Positions 11,746 through 23,600 of a stretch of DNA of 64,000 bases are shown one piece after another. Position 1 is the first letter of the stretch. Every line of letters starts with the position of its first letter. Below the pieces are notes generated by a model. The model was not told the DNA's origin. It did not search any database and saw only the letters and a program-made list of their open reading frames with translations. This DNA comes from Prunella strophiata (lineage: Eukaryota > Chordata > Aves > Passeriformes > Prunellidae). The stretch is from positions 11,034,763 through 11,098,762 of the forward strand of contig JAZBQD010000013.1 of NCBI GenBank assembly GCA_036583965.1, written 5' to 3'. Both the position numbers and the translations under genes were made by a program.

Positions 11746-12080
11746 AGTTTTTTAACAAGCTATAAACATTTAGGATTTTATTGAAATCACTCTCAACCCC
11801 TTCCCTTCTCTCCCACTCTGGTGCTGATAAAAAGTGCTTGAAAAAACACCTCTTCTCTTTCATTGTGAGTAGAAAAACTGTTGTACACTTGCCAATGCAA
11901 AGATGTCATGTGTGTCATTAAAACTTGCACTGTCCACACTTCAGAGAGACCTTGCTTGATTCCACCTCCTGCACTATGGACAAAGAGCACCATACATTTA
12001 TTTCTCCTTTATTATGGTAACGAGAGCATACCCATACTTAGCTTGACAGTATTTAACTTTGCTTTCTTTGCTAATTACAG

Positions 12081-12127
12081 AATGCCTGACCCGGATTTCA
12101 CCGTTAGAGATGTGAAGCTATTAGTGG
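12081..12127 (+). CDS. KDM2B: KDM2B coding exon 4 (47-base micro-exon)
   Basis: Completes K86 and encodes MPDPDFTVRDVKLLV plus the first base of G102. This is the diagnostic KDM2 motif; KDM2A has NDVKMCVG, so VRDVKLLVG indicates KDM2B. The acceptor is CTAATTACAG and the donor GTGAGT. It is tiny and is followed by the longest intron, so exon-finding programs could miss it. Confidence 0.95.
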
Positions 12128-15100
12128 GTGAGTTATTTTGAATGCACTGGATTAACTCTATACAGAACAGAATTGCTTTTAAATACTTGTCCAGTTGTGT
12201 TTGTAGACATTTGTGATAACTCTCAGAATCTGGGAGAAGGCATGGAGAAGCAATTTGTAAATTAAAAAGGCTGGGAGAACCCTAATTAGTAGTTGTGCTG
12301 ACTGGACTCGGATCTCATGCTGGATAATTGGCCATTTGGAAGGGAGGGAATGCTTTTGCTCTTAACAGGTGTCCTACAAACACTTTTGTGATCCTGGAAA
12401 GCAGCAGCTCTATTGATCGAGTTCCTATTTTTTTTTATTTTTAAATCTGTTGTAGAGCATCTCTTTGTAAAAGGTGTGACTGGAGCTGTATCACCTTTTG
12501 CCTGTGTTCTCCCCACAGTATTTATCAGTGTCAGGCCAGGTTGGTGCTTTGAGGGAAGGTTGTAAAGTGAGGCTGAGCACAAAGCCTTGCAAACTGCCTG
12601 GCTTTTGATGAGACACAAACCAGAGGAAGTGGTGACTGTCATCAAATGTTTCCTAGCAATCTTTGCAAAATTAATGTTTTTTAACTCTAAGAAAAGCTAC
12701 ATCTTGGGCAGGAGATTATACTGTATGTTTCTTTGAAATCTGTTTTTACTGCAGATGGGTGTGTTATTTATTGTTATCTGAAATTGTTACTGAACAGTGA
12801 TCCTGCACTCCATTAAGTCGTTGCTGTGGAGCAAGCTGGATGTTGGATGTGTTGGCTGCAGTCCTTCTTGGAGATTTTGAACTGCATTCCTGCTAGTTAG
12901 AATTTACTCAGTTTATTTACCTGTCTTGTGGCAACAGTTTATCTTTAAAATTAGCTCAAATGCTGCATTCTGAAAGACAAGTGGTTTTAAAAATTACTCT
13001 TTAAGTTTTATAGTCAATAGGAATATCAAGTCTGGAAAAGATGTAGCTAAGAAAAACAAAGGAGAGGAACTTGTGCCTCATTTCTGCTCACTTGGGGTTA
13101 TCAGTGAGAGAGGGGTTATCTCTGATAACCTTCCTTCACAAACAACTCAGCAATGTTGCTTAATTTATGACCATTTATAAGCTCAGGAAAAAAGCCCCAA
13201 ATATCTGGCAGAAAATGTTTGGGAAGTAGGGTGGGAAGTGTTATTTGGTGGTCAATCTGCATTAAATTAGAAAATAAACTCCTAAATTTTATGGATTACC
13301 TAAATACCTGCATGTGCACATTGGCAGGTACAGAAAAAAAAATCTTTTTGCTGTGGAGGAGCCTTGTGCATAAACCCTGTAATTATCTGGACCCTGTTGC
13401 AGTTTTCTGAACTTGTTCCATGGCTGTCTCTGAGGCTGCTGGAGCTGAGGGTCTGACGTTGAGCTGTTTTGGAACAGCCTCGTGTTGCATAACAACAGTG
13501 CTTTTCCTGTGTAACAGTCAAAGTGTGGGAGTTGCATTTCCTCAAGATTGATGTCCTTTGAAGTGTTAGGGGGTGGAGATTCCTGTGTACATGGCCAGCA
13601 AAGCGGGAGGATATTTATAAATAAAATTGCATTTATGAAACAATAGAGCAGAAATAACATTTGTAATTAACTTTGACATTAAGTTTAATGTAAGAGCGTG
13701 CCTGCTCACAGCTGGATCAGCAAGTCCCTGTACCTGCTCTTGGCCAGATATCACATCAGAGGTTTTTTTATATCATCTTTGGGCAAACTCCCTTTGGAGT
13801 CATTGTGCTGAGCCCATAAGGAGCTCCAGAACATTGTCACCTGCCCTTTTTATAATACAGCTGATGACTTTTGGCATCACAGGTGGAAAACTTTGATTCA
13901 AAAGATCTAAAATATTTGAGAAATGGACTGTGAGTTGTACCTGAAAAATGACAGTTCTTGTGGCAAATAGTTTTTCTTGCTGTGGAATTTGTGCTGGGTG
14001 GAACAGCCACATTGACACTGAGAGCACATGGGGGAATTCCTGTCTCCATGCCAAATTTTAAAATTATCTACTCATTATTTCTGGAAACCCTAGTGAGCAT
14101 CTTCTTATAGCATATTATTGCTGATATTTTTTTCTAGTTTTATGTTGCATGTGCTACACTCACTATGTAATGTTCCAATAAAGGACATAAAATGTCTTGC
14201 TTTATTAACATCTCCTGTCACTGGAGATGTTGATATGTTGTAGCAGATCCCTCAGATCTTCCTGAACCTCCAGATTTGCATTTCCAATGTGTGGTATTTT
14301 CAAAACTTATTCAATCCTTTGCTGAACCTGGGGAGGGAAGGATGTTTGGTGAATGTGAAATGGAATGATCATAACTCTCTGCATCTGACTGTGTGTGGGA
14401 GTCAGTAGAGAGAGAACACAGTCTGGAAAATGTTGGTGGTTTTTTAAATGCTCATCATCATAGTTTGCTGGTGCTTTTTAAACCTCTCATTTCTTCTCTT
14501 TTCTTCTTTGAATCAGGGGAAGCACATTTGTTGCAGAACCCTTTAAGGACGTGGTGCTGGCTTTTTCCAAAGCACATAAATTCCATGGGAAGTTAATGAG
14601 CCTTTGGTCCCAAACTCTGCTGAAATCTTACTTTCTATTTCTAACCTGACTGTTGTACCATCTTCTCAGGGGAGAAACTAAAAGTCACAGAGAAATAACA
14701 ACAAGCTTTTAAACCTCCCTTTGAAAACTCTGCTCTGTGGCAATAATAAGGAGCATAAAAAAAGGATGTGCTGATTACTGTTTTTGTTTACTTGAGCTTA
14801 GGTGTCTATTTTTTAGTCTTTTGTCAGACTTCCAAAGAAACATTGACATTGCTTGATGGATTTTTCTGTTTTCCTGGCTTAAAAAATGCAGCAACCAGCT
14901 GTAATTCAGTTTGGTGATGTTCATGACCTCCTGTTTCTGACACAGGTGCCTGAATGTGCACCCATGTGCAATGTGTGTGCATGAAACACTCTGCCCTACA
15001 GTAGCTTTAATTTCCAGAGCCAGACTCCCACCTCCATACAAACCATATCCTGGATGCTCTGTAAAACCTGAGCTGATGGATTCATTTCAGCAGTTGGAAA

Positions 15101-16934
15101 TGTCTCATCTCTGAAACGGCTGTGAGCCAAGAATACAAATGGAGAAGTGGAAAGGAATTCCTGGCCTGCTCAGGAACTTGAGACAACTCTTGAAAGATGT
15201 AAAAGCTCTGTTGTAATTTAATAACTCTTAAGCTTTGTAATTTCATTGCATAAGGTAGATTTGATTGCTAATTCTGAAGGGCAGAATGTCATCTCTTCAT
15301 AAGCTGATTTAAAATTTGATTGAGGGTCATTGGCCCTCTTAGAGTGTCCTTAAACATCTGCCACATCTGCACAAAAACTTTGGTGTCATTTCTGCAGGGG
15401 TGCCTGTCATAGATGGGCAGAACAGCAAAAGTGTATTTTCCTAGATTGTCAGCTCCACTCTGCACATAAGTACCTGTGAGAGAGTTTTATGCCAAGTACT
15501 CTGCAGAACAAGGGGAACTGCTTGCCTGGGCCTGAGCAAGGAGAAAGGTGACTGCCTTGCTCAGCAAGCTGCTGAAAGCCAGGACTTCCCTGGTCACTGT
15601 GGACCCTCTCCAGCCTTTGCCACTCCTGAATTCAAGGACTGAATGCAGTCATTTGTTTCAGTCTTTGATGTCAGAAAACCAAAGCATTCCATTTTGTCAT
15701 TTGTTTGAATTTTGTCTTTATATTGTCCTTGATGGACGTCACACAGTCTGAAGCTGGCAGCCCTGAATACTTTTGGAAGCTGTGAACCATGTAAGGGAAG
15801 AGAGAAAGAGGAAGTGCTCATGGATGTGTGCCTCAGTCTATCACTCTGAGCTCCTTGCTCTTTCTCTGATTACTTCTTTTTATTGGGGTTTTTTCTTGGG
15901 TCAGCACAGGTTGAATTTAGAGGAGTATCTGCTTTTCTGTGGCATCTGCAGTGCCTCCCCCTGTGACTCTGCACTGCCTTTGTCTCCCTGGCTTGTCCCA
16001 GTCTGCCCAGGAGCTCTGTGGGTAGGTGTGCAGGCCCTGCATGAGCACAGTGTCTCTCTCTCTGAACAGTAGTGGCCAGTCTGGATGTATTTGCATTTAT
16101 TTCTAATTTTTAGCTGACCTATTTTCAGTTTGCTTGCCACAGGCCCACAGTATAAGGCTATTGAATCTCAGCTTTTACACTCACACCTAAATAAAGTAAA
16201 TAAAAAATGAAATGAATGGAAGTGGTGCTGGGTCTGTGATGTGCATCACCTCTTCCCTCTCTGGGCTGGTGTAGCTTTGTGTGCCAGGGTAAGTATTTGT
16301 TGTGCACCCCCAAAGTGGAGCTTGCAATCCCAGCAGGTGGCAAAAGGGGAGATTTCAAACATGCTGAGGATTGTAGGAAAGAAAAGAGACTTTGGGTTAT
16401 TGTGATCTCTGGGCTGAAGAGGTTAAAGTTGTGACCACAGCGGTCACTTCTGTAGGATCAGCAGCATTGTCCTATGGAATTCACCGTGCCCAGCCAGGCA
16501 TTGTATCAGTGGGAACAGTGCAAGTACAGGACTTAGACTATTCATGGGGTGGTCTAACAACTGACATCAACTCACTGATTGATTTTATTTAACTAACTCA
16601 CTATGGTTTTTTTATAAAATAAAATTAAAAAAAGTGTAGGAGCAGCAGAGGATGTGTCATCAGTCATGCAATTTGCTGTTAAAATCTGATGCTGTAGACT
16701 GGACTGGGCCCTGATGCTCATAAGTGTAGGAAATGTTTGGTTGCTGTGTTCACAAACTGCACTGAAAGACTTTGATGTATAAAGAATCCAAGAAAAGTTG
16801 AAAGCAGCAAAGCTTTTAATTGTGATACAATTTGTGCATTGAGGTATGGCAGTAAAGAGCAAATATAAGCAAGCTCCAGTAACTGTAGCAAAGACTAATC
16901 TTCATCTGCCCAAGGAGATGATGCACAAGATGGG

Positions 16935-16975
16935 ACCTAATAGATCATTTCAATATTTGATTCCTGTGATTCTGT
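16935..16975 (+). repeat. Possible CR1 3' tail fragment
   Basis: GGGACCTAATAGATCATTT followed by TTCCTGTGATTCTGT resembles the terminal segment of CR1 retrotransposons, where GGAC..GATGATC is followed by CCATTCTGTGATTCTGTGA. It is short and diverged, so chance similarity is possible. Confidence 0.3.
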
Positions 16976-19900
16976 CAAATCCCTAAAGACCTTGGCAGCA
17001 GGCTTTGATCTCAAGACAAAGGGTGAAAGGAAAACCAAGGCTCTACATATCCTGTTGCTTTCTTTGGTGGGAGTAGCTGAAGAAATACTTGATTATTTCT
17101 GGGATTTGCCTTCTCATTAGAAACACCAAAAGAACAGGAGCTGAGCCAAAAATTTCAGTTGCAAATTGACTGTTTAAATAAATATGTGTGAAGGTTTCTG
17201 CCTCAACTATGAGTTCATAATCATTGTGTCAGTAGAGCAAGATAATAGAATAAGTTACATCATTAAATCCCTGATATTTTCAAGGGAAAAATCCTATAAG
17301 TAGAGGGGGCTTGGCACTGCTAGTGCAGGTCAGCCTTCCCTCATCCTGCTGACAATTTCTGGAGGAGATGCTGTGTGCTGTTACACATCTGCTCATGGTT
17401 TATTCACTAAGTGCATCATAGTGCACTGAAGTGAGGATCTGAGCTTTCATTAACATCAGTGGGTGAAATCAGACCTGCAAAGGAATATTTCCCTGCTGTT
17501 CAGATTCTTTTTTTTTTTTTCCCCACAGGGGAAAGCCCTAAGCAAGGTTTGTGAAGTTTGGTTTTGCAGCATTTTCCTCAGTCTAGGAGGAACTGCAATT
17601 CTGCAGTGTAGTGGTGCACAGTAAAAAGTGTGGCCTTGTTTTCCCTGGTGGGAACCAGGCAGAAAAGTGAAATGATCTGCTAAAATCAGAATTTGAGGAG
17701 TCTCAGTTTCTAGTTTTCCTGTAAACTGTAAATGATGTAGTGAATGTAGCAAGCCATGGCCTCTTTGTGTAGAGATTGTGGTGGGGAGGAACAAGTTCCC
17801 TGACTAGTTAATGTCAGCAGGCCAATGTAAATAATTTAAATTCAGTTGGGACAGAAAGGATTACTGCCCATCAAATGTACCTAACAGCCATAAGCTATGT
17901 GAGCCTCTGCATCTTTCATCCAGCCATTTTTGTTCTCTTAAATGAAACACACTCTGCTGTAGTCCCCAGAAATTCCAGTTAAAATGGGAATATGCATGCC
18001 AGGTACTTCACAGAGAGACAAGAACCCTCCTAACCCATGCTTCTGGAAGCAGGTGATATTGAAAAAGGAATAAAAAGAGATATAAACTTTTTAGGTAATA
18101 ATTATTCTGGCTCTATAAAATGTTTTATATAGCTATTAAAAGCTGTACACACGTTTATAGATGTATACACATACACATGTATAAATTTCATTCAGTACTG
18201 AATCCAGAATCACAAGCAGTGTTTCCATGGAAGACAAAATTGTGGTGCTGGTGGTGACTGCAGGTCAGGTGGGTAAAGGCAGGAGGGAGGGCAGAGACTG
18301 TGTAAAACACTACTTTTACATTAGCATACATTTCTTGTCTGCACAATGGTCCCTGAGCTGGCTGTGCAAATCTTCAGCTTTTTGTTAGCAGCTACTCAAA
18401 AAAAGCTGAAAGCAAATCAGAGAAGTGTCCCTGAGTAGCTGCTTCCTAGTGATTTTTTGGTTCATTCCTCCTGCGTGTTTGCTGCTCCTCTCAAATTGAT
18501 CTGTTCTGAAAATTGTATCATGGTTGAATTCACATCCAACTACAAAGCAAGTCGAGAGGCTCGTAGTGTGGTCTGCAGGCAAGTAGGGGAAATTTTGTCT
18601 TAATCAATGTACAGTTCTCCATCCTGTGAAAGAAAATTAGCTGTGTAGATACAAAAGAAGGACAAAGCAGCCACACACTGCAGCTCAGAAAACTTTCCAT
18701 CATTTCTGCTGAATAGGACCCAGTGTTGCTTTTTCTATAGAGCAACGCTCCATTTGTTTCAAGGAAGTTGTGAAATTGGAGACCTAGAGGAGTGAGGAGG
18801 GAGGCTCATTAGAGAGGCTCTGTTGTAAGGAGCACTTCCCAAAATTAAACTGGCTGCTCAAAGGAAGTGCAAAAGTCTGCCCCCAGACTTGCATCTAAGT
18901 CTTGATTAAGATGTATGGTTCTCCCCTGGTGTGGGGATTTGTCCTGTGAATGGGAGTGCCACGTTGGGAAGAGCAGGAGAGCTGAGTCAGGAGTCATTAA
19001 CTGCTGTCTCCTGGAGTCCTTGTGTGGAGGGACAGGGAGGAAGCAAGTGAGGTCTGTGCTCTGCTCCTGGGACCCAAATAATGCATTTTTCAAAACACAC
19101 TGGGCTAGGCTCTTCTAGGGAAGAGGAGTCATCACTGATCTCATGGGAGGGGAGGTACTTGGATGAAATATTTCCATTCATTGTAGGATTTCTCCTTCTT
19201 ACTTTCTTACTGGGGTTTTTGAGCCTCACTGGGTGATCTGTGCCTGGCTTGATCTCTGAGTTCTGCTTTTTTGTTTTTCATGTAAGTAGGACTGTTGGAA
19301 TATTAAGAAAACTGAGCTAAAGAAACATCCATAGTTTGGAAGGCCAAAGTCTGTGTAGTTTTATACCAAATTGTGAATGTGCTCCTCGGGCTGTGAGAAT
19401 TCTGACTGAGGGTACCTCTGGACCCTGCAGGTCACACCCTGAGTTCACCAAGGGACTCAGATCCACAAGAGACCTACATGTGTCTGACAGCTGAGAGGAG
19501 CAGGGGATCCAAGAGCACCTTGAAGCAGGAGACAAGGATGGCTCCCTGCAGGAGGCAGCTGAACTTGGATGTTCCTCACAAGTGACTGTAAAATAATTAC
19601 ATGTCACTGCTATTCCCATTGATCTGAGGCTACAAACCCAAAACCTGTGTTTTCAGGGAGATGGGTTATGTACCTGCCTACAAACTTTGCAAGGGGAAAA
19701 ATGGAGAATCAGAAAGCAGCTTTCATCAGGGCCCCACTGATTTGTCTCAGATGTTATTCAGAAACATGTGTTTGAGATCCAGTCCATAAAAATAAATTGT
19801 TTCCTCCTGTCATGTTGTTTTGTGACCAAAGCTTGTTTTAAAAACTTGCACTATTTTTAAAAAAAATGCTTTGTTTTTAAAGTCAAGTTCCAAATTGCTC

Positions 19901-22900
19901 ACAGTCATGCTGTCAGGCCTGTCAACATGCTTCATGCTCTAAACTGAGAAGTGTGCTAAGTCAGGCCTAAAATCAGCAAATAAATATTACCACTGAAAAT
20001 GATAATTTCCCAGTGTCTGTAAGCTCAGATGGAGTCAAACCAATGGTCTGTCAACAAAGGGCTTTATAAATACTGTTGGTATGAACTGCACAGACTCCTA
20101 GCTGCTGCATTTATTTTTAAATTTGAGTACTGCAAAGAGGAAACATCTGGACAATAAAAGTGAAATAAAATGAAATATAATGTGCTATTTCATTGAAATG
20201 ATTTATTCCAATTCTGTCTAGCAGGTTTCTCTTTCCAAAGTACAGCACTGGAGCTTTATTGGCCCATCCTTTTGTCTTTGTACTTTTTTCTTTCTTTTCC
20301 CTTGAGCGACCTCTCCTGTTTTCTCTGTATCCTTCTTTCCTTGAGGAGGCTGCTGTACTGTACAGAACTTGTTTCACCCCCTAATTCCATAGAAGTTTGT
20401 GAGGAAGTACAGGTAAATCCTTCCAGACTCGAGCAAGTGTTCCTAGGATACTCTTTCCAGCCATGAACCAATAGGGATAGAGAGAGCAACACACTCTGCT
20501 GTGAACAGGAGCAGTAGGACCTGCCAGGTGGGGTTTCTTTGTTTCCCATGGAATCTGTCCCTCCTTTGTGGGACACCAGCAGTCCCACATGTCAGTCACA
20601 AGGCCTAATGTGATTTCTGACCTCCTCCACGTTAGCCCAGGGCTAGGAAGAATTACAAAGTTGTGGAGCTGCACTGTGATCTCTCCTGGGCAGAATTACA
20701 ATTAGTAACCAGACAGCAAAGTTTCTGAGTGGATTTTTTTCAAGTGAAGGTTCCATTAGTGATTTTCCTACAGTCTGAGGGCTCTAATTTGTTGAAAATT
20801 GAAGTGGTTTGTAGCAGCTCTGAAGGAACCTCTTTGGGACTTTGGCATCCACCAGTGTTAAGGTGGAGAAGTGCATAAATAAAGTGGAAATCTCTGTCTA
20901 TTAAAGTGTTGCATTGCAGACTTTCAGAGGATGCTGCTTCATTTAACACTCACTGGTTTTGTGCCTCTTAAACAGCTCATTGTTTAAGAAGAAAAGCTGC
21001 AGTCTGTAATAGCAGGAGGGAGCTGGGGCTGTGCTTGGTGTCACTGTGGGATTTCCCCCAGTGCCAGTGCTGGCTGCACATCCTTCCCCTGATCTTTGTG
21101 GAGCTGTGCTGGGAAGGAGGCAGGGAGCTGACCCTCGCTTAAAAAAAATTATTTAAGCCTCATCAGTTTCTTGAGTATTGGTGAACAGTTTGTATCATGA
21201 AACCAGGACCTGGGGCAGACAGAGGTTAAAACTTACCCAGTGTTCCTGACAGACTGGAAATAGAAACTTCTCCCTCTAATACCAATGCCAGGCTCTGGTA
21301 CCAGACCATCTCTGTCATCTAAACTGGCCTCTAGCTTTGCTGCTGCTGCCTGTTTTGTGACCAGGGGAAGTGTCTCTGCTCCTTGTGCTCCCTATTGCAT
21401 CCAACAATTGGCTTTTTTTGCCATACCAATTAAGCAACTCTAAATTGATGTCCTGCTCATTCTCTTCCTTCTCTCCTCACTTCTGGCATGGCTCTCCCAT
21501 CCCCTCCTGTGTGCTGGCACAGGCTTTCCTCTTTCTCATAGTGAGGTGGTTCAGGAAGTTGAACCAGCAGAAAACTCACACTGTTTTTTTCCCTTGCAGA
21601 AAAGTGGAGGAATGTATATACATTTATTATTTTTATATTTTTTTGGTGCTTGTTTAGCTCTCAGCACTAACCAGTGCTGGGCTAAGCTGAGATGGAGCTT
21701 TCCACCTCTGTCAGAAGTTTTCACTGGGGCTCTGTGCATCAGAAGTGCCAGGTGAATGAGCTCTGAGCCATGATTAGGGTTTCTGTGTAATAAAATAAAT
21801 AAAAAGAAGGGATTTGATGCTATCTCATTATGCCTTTTTTTTTTTTTTTCTCCTAGAAGTAAAAATGAAATATTATAACACTCACTTGCCTATGCTTAGC
21901 ACGTCCGCTGACTTGCCATTTTGGAAGTAGAACCAGTTCTATTTTTAGAGCTGAACTTCCTGTTTGAGTTCTCTTTAAGTTTGTCCTTTGCCTAACACAG
22001 GCAAATTTCTTTAAAAACAATCTTACTTCAACTGGGACAGTTTTGCTAAAAACAGTCATGTTCATGTCCAGATATAAACAGCAATAAATCTGCTTTGAAT
22101 GAACATTACAACAAAAATACAACCTCCAAGAGAATGTATTTCCATGATGTCAGGACATGAAAGTGAAATTGAAGTGATGTGTTGGTGTGGTTTGGCATCT
22201 CAAAGCCTCTGTCTACAGGTGGATTTAAAGATGAATTGTCCATGTGGAAAAATCAAGCAGAACAGCTGTTTTAGAAGAACTCCCCGTAGTCACACTGTGT
22301 TTCTGCAATAAGCATCCTCTGCTTTAGCTCATCCAGACTAGAAATGAGCTGTCTTATTTTGGAGTGATCCCACCCAAAATCCTAAATATTTTATGGTAGT
22401 TGTTACACTTTAGTGTAATAATATACCTTAGTTCAAAACTACCTTCAAGTGTCATGCATTTACCTAAACATATATATCAATACCAGTATGTTTTTGAGGT
22501 TTGATGTAATCATAGCTATATATTTCTTCAGATGTTCTCATAAGTGTGGGTACAAGATGTGTGGGGGTGTTGCAACCCTTTGACACCTTCAGATACCCTT
22601 CTAGACCAGAGGGGAGCTGCAGGATTGCTGGTACAGTGCACATGTTGGTTGGTAATGTGAGTGTAGTTGAAGGTCTTCTTCCATTTCCTAATTGCAAAGT
22701 ATGAGGAAAATCCAGTTTTCCTCGTTATGGGCTGATGATGAGGTTTCAGAGGGTTATAATTTTTATAACATTTTTCTATATTGTTACTGTTAGATATATT
22801 TTATGTTGAGACATTTTAGGAGATGATTAATGGTCTTAAAATAAATTTGATAGATAAATAAACCATAAGATTTTCACCAAAGTTATATCCCATCTCACTT

Positions 22901-23523
22901 TTCTTGGACCTGATATTATTTTTTTTCTATAATTGTTATTTGAGTGCTCTGTGTTTCCAGCCACCTGGAGTATGCTTATGCTACAGGTTAATGCATTGGG
23001 ATACTGTATAAAAAATTAGAAGTAAAATGCTTCTTTGTATAAGGGATTTTTCTATGTGCTTTTCAATGTCTGAGGCTTCAAAGAATCACTAAAAAATATG
23101 GCTTGGGCAGGTGTAAGGACACTGCTTAATTCCATATAATGCCACTAAAACAGATGATCTGCCTGAGCCCCTTTCTCCAGCCCAGTCCTGCAGCATTAAG
23201 GCTGAAGGGGCTCCACAGGCTGCTCCTGCACAGCTGTTTGAGGGCAAACAGCTCCTCCCGCGGCTTATCGCAATTCAGCACTTTGATATCAAATGATGGA
23301 GCTGCAGAGGGGCCGGGGGGGAAGGTTCGTGTGGGGCACGGCAGTTTTACCCCTCCGTGAGGAGGAGATGCTGTGAGTTAGTCGGAGCCCCCTGAGAGGC
23401 TCCTGCTGCACGGACTGGCGCTGGGGACAGACACCGGCCCGAGGGGAGCAGGAGGGGGGCAGAGCTCTGCAGAGGGGGTGCCCTGGCGTTCCTGGGGGCC
23501 CAGCGCTGCTGGGCGAGGAGCCG

Positions 23524-23551
23524 TGGGGGAAAGCTGTGGGGGAAAGCTGTG
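23524..23551. repeat. 13-base tandem duplication
   Basis: The unit TGGGGGAAAGCTG is present twice back to back within the intron 4 CpG-rich block. Confidence 0.9.
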
Positions 23552-23585
23552 TGCGGTGTCCGGGCTCGCTTCCCTTTGTTCTTCT

Positions 23586-23600
23586 GTGCCCTCTGGTGGC
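23586..23600 (-). promoter_or_regulatory. CTCF consensus site
   Basis: GTGCCCTCTGGTGGC on the + strand. Its reverse complement GCCACCAGAGGGCAC contains CCACCAGAGGGCAC, which fits all 14 positions of the recalled CTCF core CCASYAGRKGGCRS. It lies in the CpG-rich block. Binding is inference; the motif match is direct. Confidence 0.65.

Larger units (their letters stand above)
8355..12080 (+). other. KDM2B intron 3
   Basis: 3726 bases of mostly unique sequence. It carries two MIR-like remnants (8485-8640 and 11640-11745), a GAAA run near 8996-9013, and a poly-T stretch near 11598-11613. No additional exon with conserved coding content was seen. Confidence 0.75.
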
